Positions 34,401 through 45,900 are shown, counted from the stretch's first letter. The stretch is 64,000 nt of DNA from Symbiodinium natans (GCA_905221605.1 CAJNDS010002068.1:871484-935483), one strand, 5' to 3'. Notes: a model not told the origin generated them from the sequence alone. Numbers and translations: made by a program.

Positions 34401-36207
34401 TTACGGCATTCACGGGCTTTGAGGTTTGGGGGCAGTGTTTCAGGGCCTCAGTGTTTAGGGTTGTTTTGGGCTTGAGGCACTAGCATTTGGAGGTTTTACG
34501 ATGTTCAGGATGGGTGCCCAAGATAGGGGGACTTCCCGCGTTTGAGTATCCGTGGAACACCGGAAGGCACAGGGCGTAGTCAAGTGTAGTGTTCAGGGCA
34601 GAGGGAATTCTGGGTGCCGAAGACCTGAGTGCAGCGAATCCCAAGTAGAGGGAGTCCGAGGGAGTTCCCCTCCAAAAACAATCCAAAATCCTAAGCCTTG
34701 GTGCCAGGTGCGCCTGAGCAGCAGCGTATGCGCAACTTGGTGCGAGCAAGCTTTGCGTAAGGCAGCGCAGCTCCTCTTCTTCATCGTTGTGCCACTATGT
34801 CACTATGTGAAATACACGAGACTGTGAATCACATGTGGAGAAGTTGTCGCTTAGCCTACAAGTTCTAAATCAAATGCATCAGTGCCATGCAGACGCCTCC
34901 ATGTCTTCAAGGTATCGCTATTGCTGGATCCGGCCTGCCACCGGATAACCCCTTGGTCCTCGAGGTTCTTGCTTCTGAGCGTTCAGGGATTTTGGGATGG
35001 GCCCTTGCTACTAACTACTTGATACGATGCCGGAACCTCAAGTTTCAGCGCTCCGTGTTTTCATGCGCAGAAAGAAGACCGGCCGAAACCTTTCAAGGCC
35101 TAGTAGAGTGTAGTTCGGATTGCCAGCCAGCACATGAGCCCACCCCCTGACCTCCCGCAACAAACCGCCATGAGAGGCATGGGGTTTGCTCCGGCAATGG
35201 GAGCAGGACCGGGGCTCTGACGGCCAGAAGATGTTCTCATGGTTGCAGTGATCTTGCGCTGGTGGGTGCATCGTATCAGAACCGTACAAGAAGGAGCGTT
35301 GAAGTGGACCTCTAGGGCCTTTAGAGTATTGCCAGATCCGAAGCATCGAGCACCTCTGCGGAGACATTCCGGCAGGAACCTCAAGCTCCGAAGTTTCAAA
35401 GCCAATGCTGATCCAAAGCCTTGAGACTAAAAGCCCTGTAGACATCTGTAGACTCTGTAGACCCTACACGGCCTAAGCCTCCTCGCCAGGACAACGTTGC
35501 CCTCAGAGCCGAGGCGCGGCTGTCCAGCGCCGTGGAAAGGGCGCCTCGCTTCTGTCTATGAGATTTTGGGTTTATTGGGTTTCAGGGTTTAAGGGTTTGG
35601 GTTTGAGGGGTTTAGAGTTCAGTGCCGTCAGACGTTGAGGAGAGTTCCGGGAGAAAAAAGGGGTGGAGCCGCGAAGGGGCCGGTGGTGTCACCCCAATAG
35701 CCCCACATCCTGATCCGAATTTTAGGCTGCCCTTTCGGTTTTTCGATGGTACGCCGTGGGTTGGGGGTCTGTTCGGTTTGGGGCTTGAGGTTTCAAATGT
35801 CCAAAAAACTTCACCACAAGTGACTGTCGGAATGGTCGCGGGCTTGATCAATGCTGGGTTAATATATCTCCATGATGCAAGTACTCAAGTAGCAAGTGAG
35901 TGCTTTAACTGGTCTCGGTTCTTGTCAGTCCAGAAAGTGTCTCGTCGTTGTTTTGCAGTGTGTTGTTTTCAAGGCTTCCTTTGCAGGCCTGGCTAAAAAA
36001 CATCGAGGGCTCTATCACACATGTTCATAATTTTCCCAACCCCGCTTTGTTCAACCCTAAACTCTCTAAACGTGTGGTTCACGCTGCACGTGAAGCCTGT
36101 GCTCACGCATTTCAACCTTCAAATACAGTCACGGCCTCGTCGATGCTGCACTGAAGAAGCAGGCGATGCTGCTCTTAGTTGCGACAGCACTTTGCAACAC
36201 CAGCTGA
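17880..36207 (+). CDS. Plus-strand block 2: many short exons, unrecognised protein(s) (approximate span)
   Basis: At least 25 plus-strand segments between heptamer-rich introns read as protein. The best supported are listed separately. The junction 26174-26300 to 26370-26435 is clean: a 69-bp GC-AG intron, phase 0. The final candidate exon ends at a stop at 36207 and is followed by ~500 bp of AT-richer sequence. I recognise no family. The block may be one very large gene or several in tandem. Some stretches (24.4, 28.9-29.7 kb) look equally coding on the minus strand. Confidence 0.35.
18090..18245 (+). CDS. Exon, block 2
   Basis: The acceptor is TTGCAG|GGC. Product: GETPSPRQTLMGSRPFDDTG, then ARVLREIRAKSPLDRWNVAT. 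A stop at 18243-18245 may be real or intronic. Confidence 0.45.
   Translation, partial: GETPSPRQTLMGSRPFDDTGARVLREIRAKSPLDRWNVATSAAEQIILRTP
19376..19460 (+). CDS. Candidate exon, block 2
   Basis: Reads VKTDGRWAYYEQEAGLALEF. The downstream border is not clear. Confidence 0.35.
20078..20168 (+). CDS. Exon, block 2
   Basis: The acceptor is GCAAG|GCT. Product: AANLEEAEKPGLERRLVLEF, then LGHYLETMQN. It is followed by a C-run. Confidence 0.45.
20694..20775 (+). CDS. Candidate exon, block 2
   Basis: The acceptor is GGTTGAG|GTC. Product: VNEVEGQTLVVGFVVLPAPL. Confidence 0.35.
21265..21335 (+). CDS. Candidate exon, block 2
   Basis: Reads HLKDVRRSVVDLKPPHCMNI. Confidence 0.3.
21972..22340 (+). CDS. 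Longest plus frame of block 2 without simple repeats
   Basis: A 122-codon frame with even composition (RLVVDGVTYAARCGAERRKT; LNRADNWFVTAPFAESPEQV; VAVAKPDLCTIYVPPG). It may contain one or two exons. No family was recognised. Confidence 0.4.
   Translation: MEVSFGYVWGPCDCAARNPKHHRLVVDGVTYAARCGAERRKTEADEPGSLKLNRADNWFVTAPFAESPEQVVNMQLPHSGQQRCTVGFRRSLALEGADVAVAKPDLCTIYVPPGPSLNASLM
22770..22870 (+). CDS. Candidate exon, block 2
   Basis: Reads CVEQWVLKEKQLGDALVEEF, then RGSKMIM. Confidence 0.35.
23776..24066 (+). CDS. Long exon-like frame, block 2
   Basis: A 97-codon frame with GAIPVMVDTSVTQTVLECGW, ALADAFERFFTCLARKLDMG and YTLVNWYWQLIPG. Composition is typical of a folded protein. No family was recognised. 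Confidence 0.45.
24371..24610 (-). CDS. Strand-ambiguous open frame
   Basis: The minus frame reads RIWISDVRLYTTSQLRLSLL and RLYNETLVAIHTDLARQACN. The plus frame (24383-24610) is also open (EPADTSMKLLMVEKAQSKLA). I cannot decide; most neighbours are on the plus strand. Confidence 0.25.
   Translation of the reverse strand, partial: LLAKLRKGRIWISDVRLYTTSQLRLSLLYHQQLHGGVRRLYNETLVAIHTDLARQACNLWLGVREPMLNMITCLNHSES
25139..25260 (+). CDS. Exon, block 2
   Basis: The acceptor is GCGAAG|GAG. Product: EPFELHGFEMSYALQPGDVR, then GLETLRVQGSELRAEFGVHC. Confidence 0.45.
25380..25455. repeat. TTTC/ATCT microsatellite
   Basis: Runs of TTTC and ATCT units at the edge of an AT-richer stretch. Confidence 0.85.
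25500..25605 (+). CDS. Candidate exon, block 2
   Basis: Reads GIELFCQVIKKVNGFQGAQA, then DWRLFLVGGVQERG. Confidence 0.35.
25965..26130 (+). CDS. Candidate exon, block 2
   Basis: Reads EVTTSADSFEGLQRLPC and STLASAVLAILKQLKSQRGR. Confidence 0.35.
26174..26300 (+). CDS. Exon, block 2
   Basis: The acceptor is TTTGCAG|G and the donor is GC (CCCGAG|GCTGGG). Product: SPMPFEICAQRQLQPRPVEI, then ERLIMTVDRHCGGNTSYEDS. Confidence 0.5.
26370..26435 (+). CDS. Exon, block 2
   Basis: The acceptor is GTGAAG|GCA, phase 0 after the previous exon; the intron is only 69 bp. Product: AKIFELHCLDVDASKDVEAH. It runs into a TA microsatellite. Confidence 0.5.
26438..26725. repeat. TA microsatellite followed by short palindromic repeats
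   Basis: After (TA)n, variants of CAGAACCCGGTTTTGG occur at least five times in both orientations. CCCATAAAAAACCGTCGG occurs twice (around 26610-26650). It looks like a hairpin-rich element. Confidence 0.6.
27969..28130 (-). repeat. Diverged inverted copy of the 107-bp repeat
   Basis: AGCGTTTTCGCCGCTTTGTA and CAAACACCGGCATTTACAGC match the reverse complement of the 16.5-kb unit. Confidence 0.65.
28900..29110 (-). CDS. Strand-ambiguous hydrophobic frame
   Basis: The minus strand gives a transmembrane-like run (TFLYIALCLGLSNPAFILAI, VTVVTMMMALLTLL). The plus strand gives an Arg/Lys-rich frame over the same bases. This could be a minus-strand gene or chance. Confidence 0.25.
29335..29682 (-). 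CDS. Strand-ambiguous frame, minus 115 codons
   Basis: The minus frame is protein-like (IGKLKLEPIVNGSLNGLKYQ; QQSCLEEAPCILKYVLKPDL). With 28900-29110 it could form a small minus-strand gene inside block 2. Confidence 0.3.
   Translation of the reverse strand: MTRLDDTLCRRHKKPDSRLLDAAVVSIELAQPSQTSASHVVNERSPQIMAASIGKLKLEPIVNGSLNGLKYQVWGFDRNHRFQQSCLEEAPCILKYVLKPDLNPQQNPKSVNYRT
30183..30305 (-). repeat. Permuted inverted copy of the 107-bp repeat
   Basis: CATGCCAAAACATTGGTATTAACAG and GCTGTCACGAGCCTTCATGC match the reverse complement of adjacent units. The permutation shows that the source was a tandem array. Confidence 0.65.
30850..30910 (+). CDS. Candidate exon, block 2
   Basis: Reads AIDNFVSGPETRQTVCSTYV. 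Confidence 0.3.
31190..31275 (+). CDS. Candidate exon, block 2
   Basis: Reads SKVVRQSMAGQELLDKASAL, then KDPQ. Confidence 0.35.
31951..32052 (+). CDS. Exon, block 2
   Basis: Reads TSKQQTPQAESFTEARYQDE, then NGEFSNFGIQDAHS. Clear plus-strand coding character. Confidence 0.45.
32343..32420 (+). CDS. Exon, block 2
   Basis: Reads ILPEDPPYDLGPLAVQLENC. Confidence 0.4.
32900..32998 (+). CDS. Exon, block 2
   Basis: Reads NPELVWDLLHANCEEFDCLL, then GKLQELIDAP. Confidence 0.45.
33160..33230 (+). CDS. Exon, block 2
   Basis: Reads EVWERLHQSNLRFAAEKRQN. Confidence 0.4.
33388..33480 (+). CDS. Exon, block 2
   Basis: Reads PMELLTQALNKDFVNRGIRA, then AMKDEREDL. Confidence 0.45.
33602..33775 (+). CDS. 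Exon, block 2
   Basis: Reads ALHACEDDVALDEALSAGEV, then GMLKSEEVLPARSPESTVLL. A CDLCDFATC cluster near the end resembles a Cys-rich turn; not enough to call a zinc finger. Confidence 0.45.
33840..33955 (+). CDS. Exon, block 2
   Basis: Reads LCFYCAGNLTQALQSYSPTQ, then ACGVRSEVVHAGREIASG. It begins right after a G-run (33812-33836). Confidence 0.4.
34115..34390 (+). CDS. Two exons, block 2
   Basis: The first reads ALHDELFQAVKDGIWSHKDE and GQMSLDIFQLLQRCWKSLWL. The second (from ~34263) reads SKLDAKDPIFEELRRHVDNR, then KKPGAGPRARIALK in a different frame, so a short intron lies between them. Confidence 0.45.
34885..34985 (+). CDS. Exon, block 2
   Basis: Reads GIAIAGSGLPPDNPLVLEVL, then ASERS. 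Confidence 0.4.
35475..35895 (+). CDS. Three candidate exons, block 2
   Basis: DNVALRAEARLSSAVERAPR (35490-35555), PSDVEESSGRKKGWSREGAG (35623-35690) and QVTVGMVAGLINAGLIYLHD (35810-35895; the last is hydrophobic). Confidence 0.35.
36115..36207 (+). CDS. Candidate last exon of block 2
   Basis: Reads SHGLVDAALKKQAMLLLVAT, then ALCNTS and a stop. AT-richer, heptamer-poor sequence follows to ~36720, as expected for a 3' UTR or spacer. A competing frame at 36021-36437 overlaps. Confidence 0.35.
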   Translation, partial: TFKYSHGLVDAALKKQAMLLLVATALCNTS

Positions 36208-36720
36208 TGCAGGTGCAGCAGATTGATACAGGTTCAAGAACAAATACCCAAATCATCCTCTTCGAAGAAAAACTGTATTCGCACTACAAAAAAACTCCCA
36301 AAAGAGCAGATACACGAAGCTCCATGACTCAGTGCGCACGGTGCAACGTCTACAGCTACTTGAAGTGCCTAAACAGCAATACATTGTCGCTCCTGTCTGG
36401 AGCAACGATAACCAAAACTCGTCCAATATGCTGTTGAACCCAGCAACCTCCGGAGAAACTGTGAAACTGTGAAACTGTTTCTGAAATGTCCGTTTCGTTC
36501 TTGTCGAGTGGCATCCGAAGTATGCCAGAAAGATTGAGCATATGCTCCAGAAACTGCAGTGACAACATCACAAATGCAAACGCCATGACTTTGCGACAAT
36601 TCGAATCGTGAGCTTCATTCATGGAGTATACAAAAAACACTTTTGTTTCACTTGCGACGCACAAGACTTATGTCCGCTTTACCCAAAATACGCATTCGAA
36701 TTTAATTCAGTACTTCCCTT
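36208..36720. other. AT-richer stretch, likely 3' UTR or intergenic
   Basis: Lacks TTTAGGG-like units and has no convincing exon. Confidence 0.4.
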
Positions 36721-36959
36721 AGCAGCTTTTGGGTTCCGTGAGCGGCTCCCTTTGCCAGGGTGGCGGGTTTCGGGTTTAGGGATTTTGGCTGAGGGCTCAG
36801 GGCTTAGCCCCTCAATTCTGTCCAACGGGGGAATCGATTCGCTGAGTAGACGGTTGTTAGTGGTCAGTGCTTCAAGCACCCGCAAACCCCTAAGCCCTAT
36901 AAGCTCAATGCTCTGCATGCAGCTTTCAACCCTCAACCCCGCTGCTTTCGGATCTCCCC

Positions 36960-39900
36960 ATGTGGCAGACTGAGGTGCAAGGTGGCTTCAACCCGGATGC
37001 GCCTGAGGCAGATGCCTTCGCTTTGAAACCGTATAAGGTACAACATCTGGTCGTGAGGTGCAAGGAAACTAGAAGCTATGGAGATTCCATGATTTCAGGG
37101 TTGTGGGCTTCGAGAAGACGGGATAAGACACAGCGCACGGCACGAGGCGAAGAAATAACAAGAGAACCTGCCAAGCACAAATCGATGTCGTCGTCCGTGA
37201 CACATGAGGGTTCATCCAAACATGGGTCCTGTTTGAGATCAGAGTACCACAGGGGGCCATTCTGTAGCATGTGTTTCGGCACCTGCCCTGCACTAGCTGC
37301 GAAAATGTGCTGCTACAGGAACCTAAAGATTATCAACAATATCCCCTATTCTGACTATACCAGTACAACATAGTACACGTAAGATCCATTGCAGCCCATT
37401 GTATAATTTCAGTAAATAGGCTCTATGTTGCTGACTGTCAAGGCTTGCAGCTACATGAATCGCGGCGAAGTGAGAAGGAACATGCTGCATGGGTCAGGTT
37501 GGAGGTTCTAGCTCTTGTTTGCAGAGGTCAAGTTAAGGGAGGAACAAAGCGTCATGAGAAGGAACGGGCCACCAGGACAGGAGAAAGACAAGGATGTTTT
37601 TGCTCTCTTCACCTGCTCTGGCTCCCCAAGCAGAAGCGATACGAACATACAGCATCGATAGTAACTTTTGGAGGAGGAGCCTCTTATGCTTCCAATCTAG
37701 AAGAAGATGATAGATGCGAAGGTGATATTGGAGAAAGACAAGCTGAAAGCACAAACGCGCACACGCACGCACACACGCATGCCCGCACGCAGCCGCACGT
37801 ATGCACGCATGCGCGCATGCACGCATGCACGCATGCACGCACGCAGACGCACACGAACCCGCACAATCAGTGACAAGGTTGGCGCCAGATGTGGGACAGA
37901 GGCGTTTAGCTTTCAATTTGCTTTGCAGTCTTCCTCCAGACCACGAGCCCAAACGCATAAACTGTCAAGCACTGATGGCTGCGATTCCAATTTGCCAAGG
38001 CTGGAGACTTGCTGGGCTCCGCCATCGCGGAGGCAGGAAGGACAAGCAGGTGTTTCTGAGCTCTGGTGTACCAGTGTAGGGAGGGGCTTGGGACCCGTAA
38101 ATCCTGTGAACCCTAAGTGTCCTCCTAGATTCGAAGCCCAAATCCTAAGCCCTAAAGCAGTTGCGCAGGAGTTTACGCCCAAACGTTCCCAGAAATATCG
38201 AGTGATTTGGAAATCTCTCCGGCGTTTGCACTAAGGCTTCTCCAGGCCTCTAACCATGCAAGCTGCAATTTTCTACGGTTTTGGGGCCTAATTCAGCATT
38301 CGACCACGAAGCCGTGGTGTGTCCGAAGCGCACAGGACTACCCCAAACCCCAATAGTCATCCATGCCTACAGAAAGCAGCCCGAACCCCTAAACCCTCTA
38401 AAATTCCTAACTCATCTCAAACCCAAGCCTCCCGAAGTCACCGAAGCCCTAATTAGGGCTCTTTGTTTACCGGCTGCCAGAGCCTAACTCCTAAACCTTG
38501 AATCCTTGAATCTTACAGGGTGCCAGACTACCATGACAAAAGGCACCTCCATCACAGTCAGGTGGCTCAGCAAGGCGTCGATGCCGCTTTCCTCGATGCT
38601 GCGCGGAACTCCTTGGCCAACTGGCAGGCCCTACCTATACGACAAACCTGGTGGAGAGTTGGCGGTGTGATCTCCAGCTTTCTTGGTCAGGAGTCGCGCC
38701 TCAAGCGGGCCAGGCAGGATCTGGCATCTGGGCATACTTGCTGGGATTTTACGAATTGGGAACTACCTTCACTGTTGGGTGGATAGTTTTGCTCTCGTGT
38801 TGCTGAGCTCTTGCCAGGTCGCCCAGAAGCTCCTTGAATCCTGAACCCTAAGACCCGGAAACGGAACGCCAACGACCTTGTCCCACAGCTTCTGGACATC
38901 CCATCCCAGGAACTTGCCATGCGCTACCTGGATGAAGACTACCTGAAGGCAAACCGGTCTAGTATCGGGACGAGACTACTTCATGTTAGGGGCTTGGGAC
39001 CCGAGAGCATGTTAGGGCTAGAGCCTTTCAGGGCCGCTCGCTTCAGAGTCTTGCCGCCTCGTCGCGAGGACTCGCTCGAGTTGGCACGCACCGCTGGCAT
39101 CGACGAGGCTCGGGAAGGTGTACATGGACATTTCAGCGGCACCTCCTGGAAGATGGGCACTCCTTGACTCCTTGTACTCCTTTAGTTCCCTTGACACTCA
39201 AAGCCACGACGCAGGAGAGCATCGAGCAAGCGACACGGCTGCTCACACGACTTCGTATGGTGGACGAGGTGAACAAGATGATGGACCCGACCTCAGCCCT
39301 GCCAGGGCTTAGGGGGTTTTCAGAGTTTCTGCGCATGCGTTTGGGGTTTAATTGCTCCTCCACCTCAAAAAAATAACGAGCTCCCCACCGAACGCCGAAG
39401 ATTTGCGAAGGATCGTATCTGTGAAGGCTGGTGACGCGTACAGTATCGCCTTCGATGTGGTAATGAGCGGACCAGCCTGAAAAGGGAGGTTCCTGCCAGT
39501 GGCACCGGGTGAAGTCACAGCGACGAAAATGACTAAAGGCATCTTCCGGCAAGTTCCGGTGAGGAGGCTTTAAGTCTGCAAGAATCGAGTCCGGCATATC
39601 GGCAGGACAAGACCATGGAGGACGCAGCCCTGCCTCCCCTGGAAGCAGCAATCCAGACGGCCCACAGCCACTTCTTCGTTGAGGAGGAGCCTAAAACCCT
39701 GAGCTTTACTTGAACCCCGCTTGAGCTTTATAAATCGTAAAATCCTGAATCCGTTGATCATCTCTCTTTGCTGCAAGGAGATGGACATGCTCTGGTCCGG
39801 GTCGCTGCAGGACGGTTGGGGCTTAGCATCGGCGACTAGGTAGGTTCCCTAGATGATTGTCCCTTTTGGGGCATTAGAAAGCGGTACGTTTACTTAAATT

Positions 39901-42900
39901 TAAGGGTACAAAACACACGGACCGTAATTTAGGACAATTTAGGAATCCCCAACAGATGCATCGGGCCATGGTGCTGGGGCTTCAGTGGGATTGGATTCTA
40001 GTAAGTAGCCGATCGACCGAACCTCGAGTGCAGAAAGCCTTAAAAACGATAGTCCTAACATCCTACACCCTAATCCCTGAACACTGAACCATACTGAACC
40101 CCAATCCCCAAACCCAACGCCAAAGCTGGACGAGGCGCGTCTGCGGTTTTGGACGGCGGAGGTCCAGGGAGCCGTTCAGGCGCAACTAGGGCCCAGAGTT
40201 TCACGGTTCCAGGCTTTTCGGGCTTCCAACAGTTCTCAGGTTTTGCTTAGCGTGTGGAGAGAGAGAGAGAGAGAGCGCGAAAGAGAGAGCAAAGCACACA
40301 GACGGCCCGTAGCTGGGGGGGGCCTATGCTATGGAGGTCGAACGTGCAGCTCGGGGAACTGGTATACCGATAGGGTGGCGGGGGGGGCGAGTTGTGAGCA
40401 TGGGGGTCAGTGGAAGAAAACGAGCTGTACGCAGTGGCTTCCCGTTCACCGAGTGGCCCCGAACGGGCGATGACGCCCGGGGGCTTGAAACCCACGCCCC
40501 CAGAAGGAAAGAAAGAAAGAGCAAAAAACAAAGACAAAAAGGTGCACGAAGCCGCTGGCCTGGACGTGGTGGTGGGCAAGGTGCAGAAGCTCCTGGAGAG
40601 GAGCCAGGCTGTCTGAGGGCTTCGGAGATTTCGGGGGAGGGTGGGATTTTGGGTATTCACTTAGGGTTTAAGGGTGAGTTGGGGGAGCGTGGCGGAATTT
40701 ATCGGAGTGTTTTGTAGTGGCGCTTTCAGGCTTTAGGGAACTTGACCCGAAATTCCTCAGTGGCCTTCGAGGGACTTGCGGGAGTTGGGGATTTCGGGAT
40801 GACACAGGGGCGTTTTCCCAAAGGCCGAACCCCATGAAAGTGGTTCATCGATGAGTCTTAGCGCCCTGAACTGCCCTTTCAAAGCCACTCAGCCGTGGGC
40901 CTCAGGAAGCCTTGGACCTTTTCAAGTCCAAGACTGGGAACAACAAGGTGCCGAGCAATTCCAGCCCCTACAGATATGGGTTTAGGGTTGCAAGGTTCAG
41001 TGTTTAGGGTTAAAGGTTTCAGGTTTTAGGGTGAATTCTAACGTTGTTGGTTTGTTGGGTCTGTTCACAAGGACGAAGACGTTGACGAAGTATATAACGC
41101 CCCACCCCAGCTGGTGAAAGGACTTTGTCGAGCTTTGTTACACTGCGTCTTTCTGTTCACGAGCGCGCAAACTCTTTGCACAAGATGCTTTGTCTATCAC
41201 TTGGGGACTTGGAGCCCAGTGTGGCAAACTTGAGGTTGGATTGACGTCAGCCCGACGACCCTAAACTGTAGACCCTAACCCCGGACCCTCATTCCTCAGT
41301 GTTAAGCCGGAAAACCTTGGTCGTCAGGTCCCAGATGTGGCGATCCGGACCTTGGAGCGCGACATGAGAGGCCACCCCCCCCCCCCCCCTTCCGGCATTC
41401 AGTACCACACGGATGAGCCCAGAATCAGCAAGAAGTTTTCTGACAGAGAAGTTCTGCAGGCTCGGGAGAGGGATGGGAGCCCCATGAACCGCAAGAGGTG
41501 CAGACCGGCGGATCTCGAAGCTCAACCCGGTCACAGAAACCACATGAAAGCTTCAGCACTCCGAAGCTGAAACAGCAATCCACTGCCTACCGGAGAAGCC
41601 ATGTTCGGCTGTATTGAGGGTTTCGGGGTTTGAGGTTCAGGAATCGGGCCCCTGCAGGTTTACAGCTGGTGCTGCCTGGCGGCCGTGCGGCTCGACAGCA
41701 TGCTTGGTGCTACTGGGGAGACTCCTTAAAATAATCTCATTTCTCAAACCCTCAAACCCGCAGCCACAACCCACCTCCCCCCCCCCCCCATGCCGGGCGT
41801 TCCCAGCACGTCAAGCGTTGTGCTTTGTTGCTCCCCCCTCTTCCCCTTGGCTCCCCAGATGCCTCCATGATCTCCCTGGTTTCGATAAGACCTTGGCCAG
41901 GATTCCTAGTCTCATGAATATTTCCTGCGTTGTTGCATGTCCCAGCCCTTCCTAATGTCCCCAAGACCTCTGAAGCCCCCACAGCGCTCCGGAACAGTTC
42001 AGAAGAGGGATGGCGACTACGACCTAAACCCTAAGCCTTGAACAAACCCTAAAAAGGAGACTAAGCTCTCTAAGCTCTCCCAGCCCAGGACCTCTCTAAT
42101 GTTGCTCTGGCCACCGCCAACATCGAGCGAGTCTTGGGAGCTGTGGAGCGCTATGCGGAGGAGCTGCCGGAGGCGCACTGTGCATCTGAGGGTTCCAAGC
42201 GGGTGTTTTGGGGTCTGAGGCTCGTCTATAAGGGTTTTGGGGTGCACGTCGCATGCTCCGAAAGGTTGGGAAGCCCATTGCAAAAGCCCAACGCCACAAA
42301 GCCACTCACAAGCCCCAGAGAGTTCAAGCTTGGCAGCACGCGGAGTATGCAGTAGGCCTCTAGAAAGGCAAGTGACCCACCCTCACGCCCTCGAAAGATA
42401 GGGTTTTGATGTTCGAAGAGCCCGGTCCCCCCTTAACCTTTGCACTGGATGTTTTTGTCCGGCGCAGGTGATTGCCGCAGCAGAGGCGCAGGTGGCACAG
42501 TCTGGACTTTGTTGTTTAGGATTTTGTGGGGAGGGGGCTGCTCCTCCCCGTGCGCACACATCTTGCTCATGGGCATCCTGAGGAGAGCAGCCCCCTACAC
42601 CTGAGATCCTAACATTCATATGCGTTCATATGTACTCCGAGCCTGCTGCGATGGCGTCAAACATACATCCGGTGATGAGGAGCATGAAGCCGCACTCCGG
42701 CTGCAGAGCTGCTGATGTTACGACTAAGGCTTCTAGAGTTTGTAGTAGAGGAGGAAGAGGAAGAGGAGCAGGAGGAGGAGGAGGAGGAGGAGGAGGAGCA
42801 GCCGCAGCAGCATGGTTTCGGCGCGATTCGGCTCCGCGCTCGGCGACCAGGGGCTGTTGAGCAATACTACTAATGCGACTACAAGAACACGAATACTAAT

Positions 42901-45900
42901 CACTGAAACTATTAAGAAGACTAACCAAAACAATGCTACGGAACATGCGAAAAATGCGAAGCATGCTAGAAGAAGCAAACTGTTCCAATCATACTACCAC
43001 TTCTAGTCCCCCCCCCCCCCGCCATGATGCATCGAACCCCACGTCCCAAACCCGAAGCACCTCTGTGCACATATCTTGACAAGCAGGTGCCCAAGGGGCT
43101 GAAGGAGGATCTCGTGGAAGAGGCTAAGGAGTGCAGCTGGGCAGCCGAAAGCTGTGTCGGGATGTCGGGTGTTTTTTTACCAGGCGTGCTTTCTACCAAG
43201 AAACACTAAATCCAAAATCGCAGAGGGAGAGAACACTTGCAAGGCGATCCTGGAGGGCTGCCTTACGTTCGAGCTTGCAATGGGGGGTTCAGAAGGAAGA
43301 GTGTGGGGCTGTGGGGGCTTTGGGGCTTGGGGCTTGGGGCTTGGGGCTTGGGGCTTGGGGGATGGTTGGGCGTTCCTGTCCAAGCCTTGTCTATCCTGTC
43401 GCGGAGATGCCCAAGGGCTGGATCTTGACCCGAGACCAACCCCCCCCCCCCCCCCCCCCCCCTAGCTGCCAAAACAAAACCTCCCAAACGCTGGGCTCAG
43501 GTCAGAAGGACTATGCCAGTACAATCGAAGAGCGGCCTGGCCTTCGTTCTGTGTGGTACTTGTAGGGTTTAAGGGCTTTGGAGTTAGGGTGTGAGGTACT
43601 TTGGGCAAGACATGGGTGTTGATCAGAAGGTCCCTGTCAGGAATTGTATATAAAGCCTACATTTCAAGGTTTTATAATAGTCCGCGAAAGATCTGCGAAG
43701 AGGGTGTGCGAAAGGATTGTTTTTTTGTTTGCTATGCATCCGCGGCATAAGGCTCGCTCTCGTCTCTCACCCCCAGCTGGCTGAAAGCCTGGGTCAGACC
43801 CCGCTACACGCAGCTAGCGTCTAGAGTTTATTTAGTGTTTAGGGTTTGAGGATGTAGGGTTTAGGGATTAGGGTATAGGAAATCCGGTTCCGAAAGCCTA
43901 AAATTTTGCCAAAGAGATTGGCGCAAGCTCCGCGAAAGTCCCACGAAAGTCTAACGTATCTCATGCAGGGCCCATGCAGCCCACGTGGCATCTGCTCAAG
44001 AAGTGTGCATGTGCGTAGCTGTAGTACGTAGGCACATGTTGGGTTCAAGCCCTGTTCAATGAGCATCTTGTAAGGCAATTCTGGTTCCCATTTTTTGTGA
44101 TTCCGTTCTGAGCTGTCTGGCCTCAGTTCCTTCCCTGAGCTCGTTAACCAGGGTCCCCACATTTGCTTTGACACCCTAAACAGCTCAACCACAGCCAACT
44201 CTGAACTCCCTACTCCCCGCGCCCCCCTCTTCGACGAAGGTTGGAGGATGCCATCTCGGATATTTACAGCTCGGGTGAGGATCTCAAGGCCCCCATCTTG
44301 CAGCGGGAGCAGGTTTACCGTGGTCGGCGGTCGGTTCTGCCGAGAAATGCCAGTTTACAGATCGTTTGTTTGTTTCGCATTCTCAGGCTTTGGAGTTGGA
44401 GTGCGGTTTTGGGCGCGGGTTATAGGGTTTCTGGCATTGGATTCCTCGGGCCCACTTCTGGAACCATGCTCCCTGAAAAATCCGCAAACCCTCAAGAAGC
44501 CTAGCCCCGAGCCCCTGAACATGTCTAAGCCGAAAGCCCGCAACCCTAAGCCCTGAACCAAGCCCAAAGCACTAAACCCTAAAGCCCCAAAGCCCCAAAG
44601 CCCCAAAGCCCCAAAGCCCCAAAGCCCCAAAGCCCCAAAGCCTGAAGCCCGAAACCCTAGACCCTAGGCCCAGCCTGGCCGTACCTCGGCAGAGCCCAGC
44701 CAACAAGACAACCAAAGCCGCGGCCGGCTTCGGAGCCGTTGCAGCCAGTCCACGCACAAGTGACACACGGCCGCGTGGGAACAGGAAAGAAGGCGCTGTC
44801 GGGCGGGGGAGGCGGTGGGGGCGGAGGGATGGAAGAACAGTTGTGTAGGGGAAACTGATGCAGACCAGGGCGTCCCAGCACGAGACAGAGAGGCACGGGC
44901 GTTTGAAGAAGAGAAACGACTTTTCTCTCTTGGGTAGTGTGAGTTTTTTTGTTTTCGTATACGTCCAACATGGGATAGGTAAGGTCCGCGCACATTGGCT
45001 TGCACGAACTATAGACATTTCTCGCAATGCTCGGCTCTTTTCGTCGTACATTCTTGTCACCCCTGCTCCGCATTGCCTGAAACCCTAAACAGACTTTGTT
45101 GTGCACGAGCCGAGTCTGTGTCGATAATATTGAGCCTTTTCATCTGACATGATTGAGACACCCTGCATTTGGCAGGGCCCTTGAGCGCCCAACCCTACGC
45201 AGTCAGCTGGTGAACGCAGCTTCAAAAGCCTTAAAACCCCAGAGCCCAAAACCCTAGAATCTCAGAACTCTACACCCGAAACCTCCCAAACCCTAAGCGC
45301 ATTAAGCGCCAAATCACAGAACCCCAGAAGTCTGGGCTTCAGGCCGCCCTGATCCGTGCCCGGCTGGCTGGCGCGCCGATGCCGCTCATCGAACGAGGCT
45401 GTGCCTCTTTCTCTTCGGCTTTACGGTTTAGGGTTCAAGGTTTAGGTCTCTAGGGTTTTAGGGTAGTAGGGTTCAGGGCTTGTGGCTTGGGGATGCTGGG
45501 GGCTTCAATTTGCAAGGCCTCGGCCTGTTTGTTCTTGTTTACGTCTGATACGAAAGGGACCTACAGAGTGGACGACCAATCCAGCAATGCCCGAGAAACA
45601 CCAAAAGGCTTAATGTTTCGGCGTTTTCGGGTTGCCCTACGTAGGCTCAACGTGCCAGGCTTTGCCAAGCTGGAGAAGAAGTTTCCGGATTCTTGTCAGT
45701 CCATGCGGGCAGGTGCTTCTTTCCGGCTTTGCGTGAACGAAGCCTTTGGTCTCCCAAGCCTTGAGCCCAAAATAGATATCAGAAAAGCAAGAAAGAATCT
45801 GCAAGGGTTTCTTGTGGCACACCGTTAAACCCCAACAGATGGCTTGGGGAAAAGGTACGAACACTAGTTTTATTCTGCTACCGGGAAATATTCGCTGCTT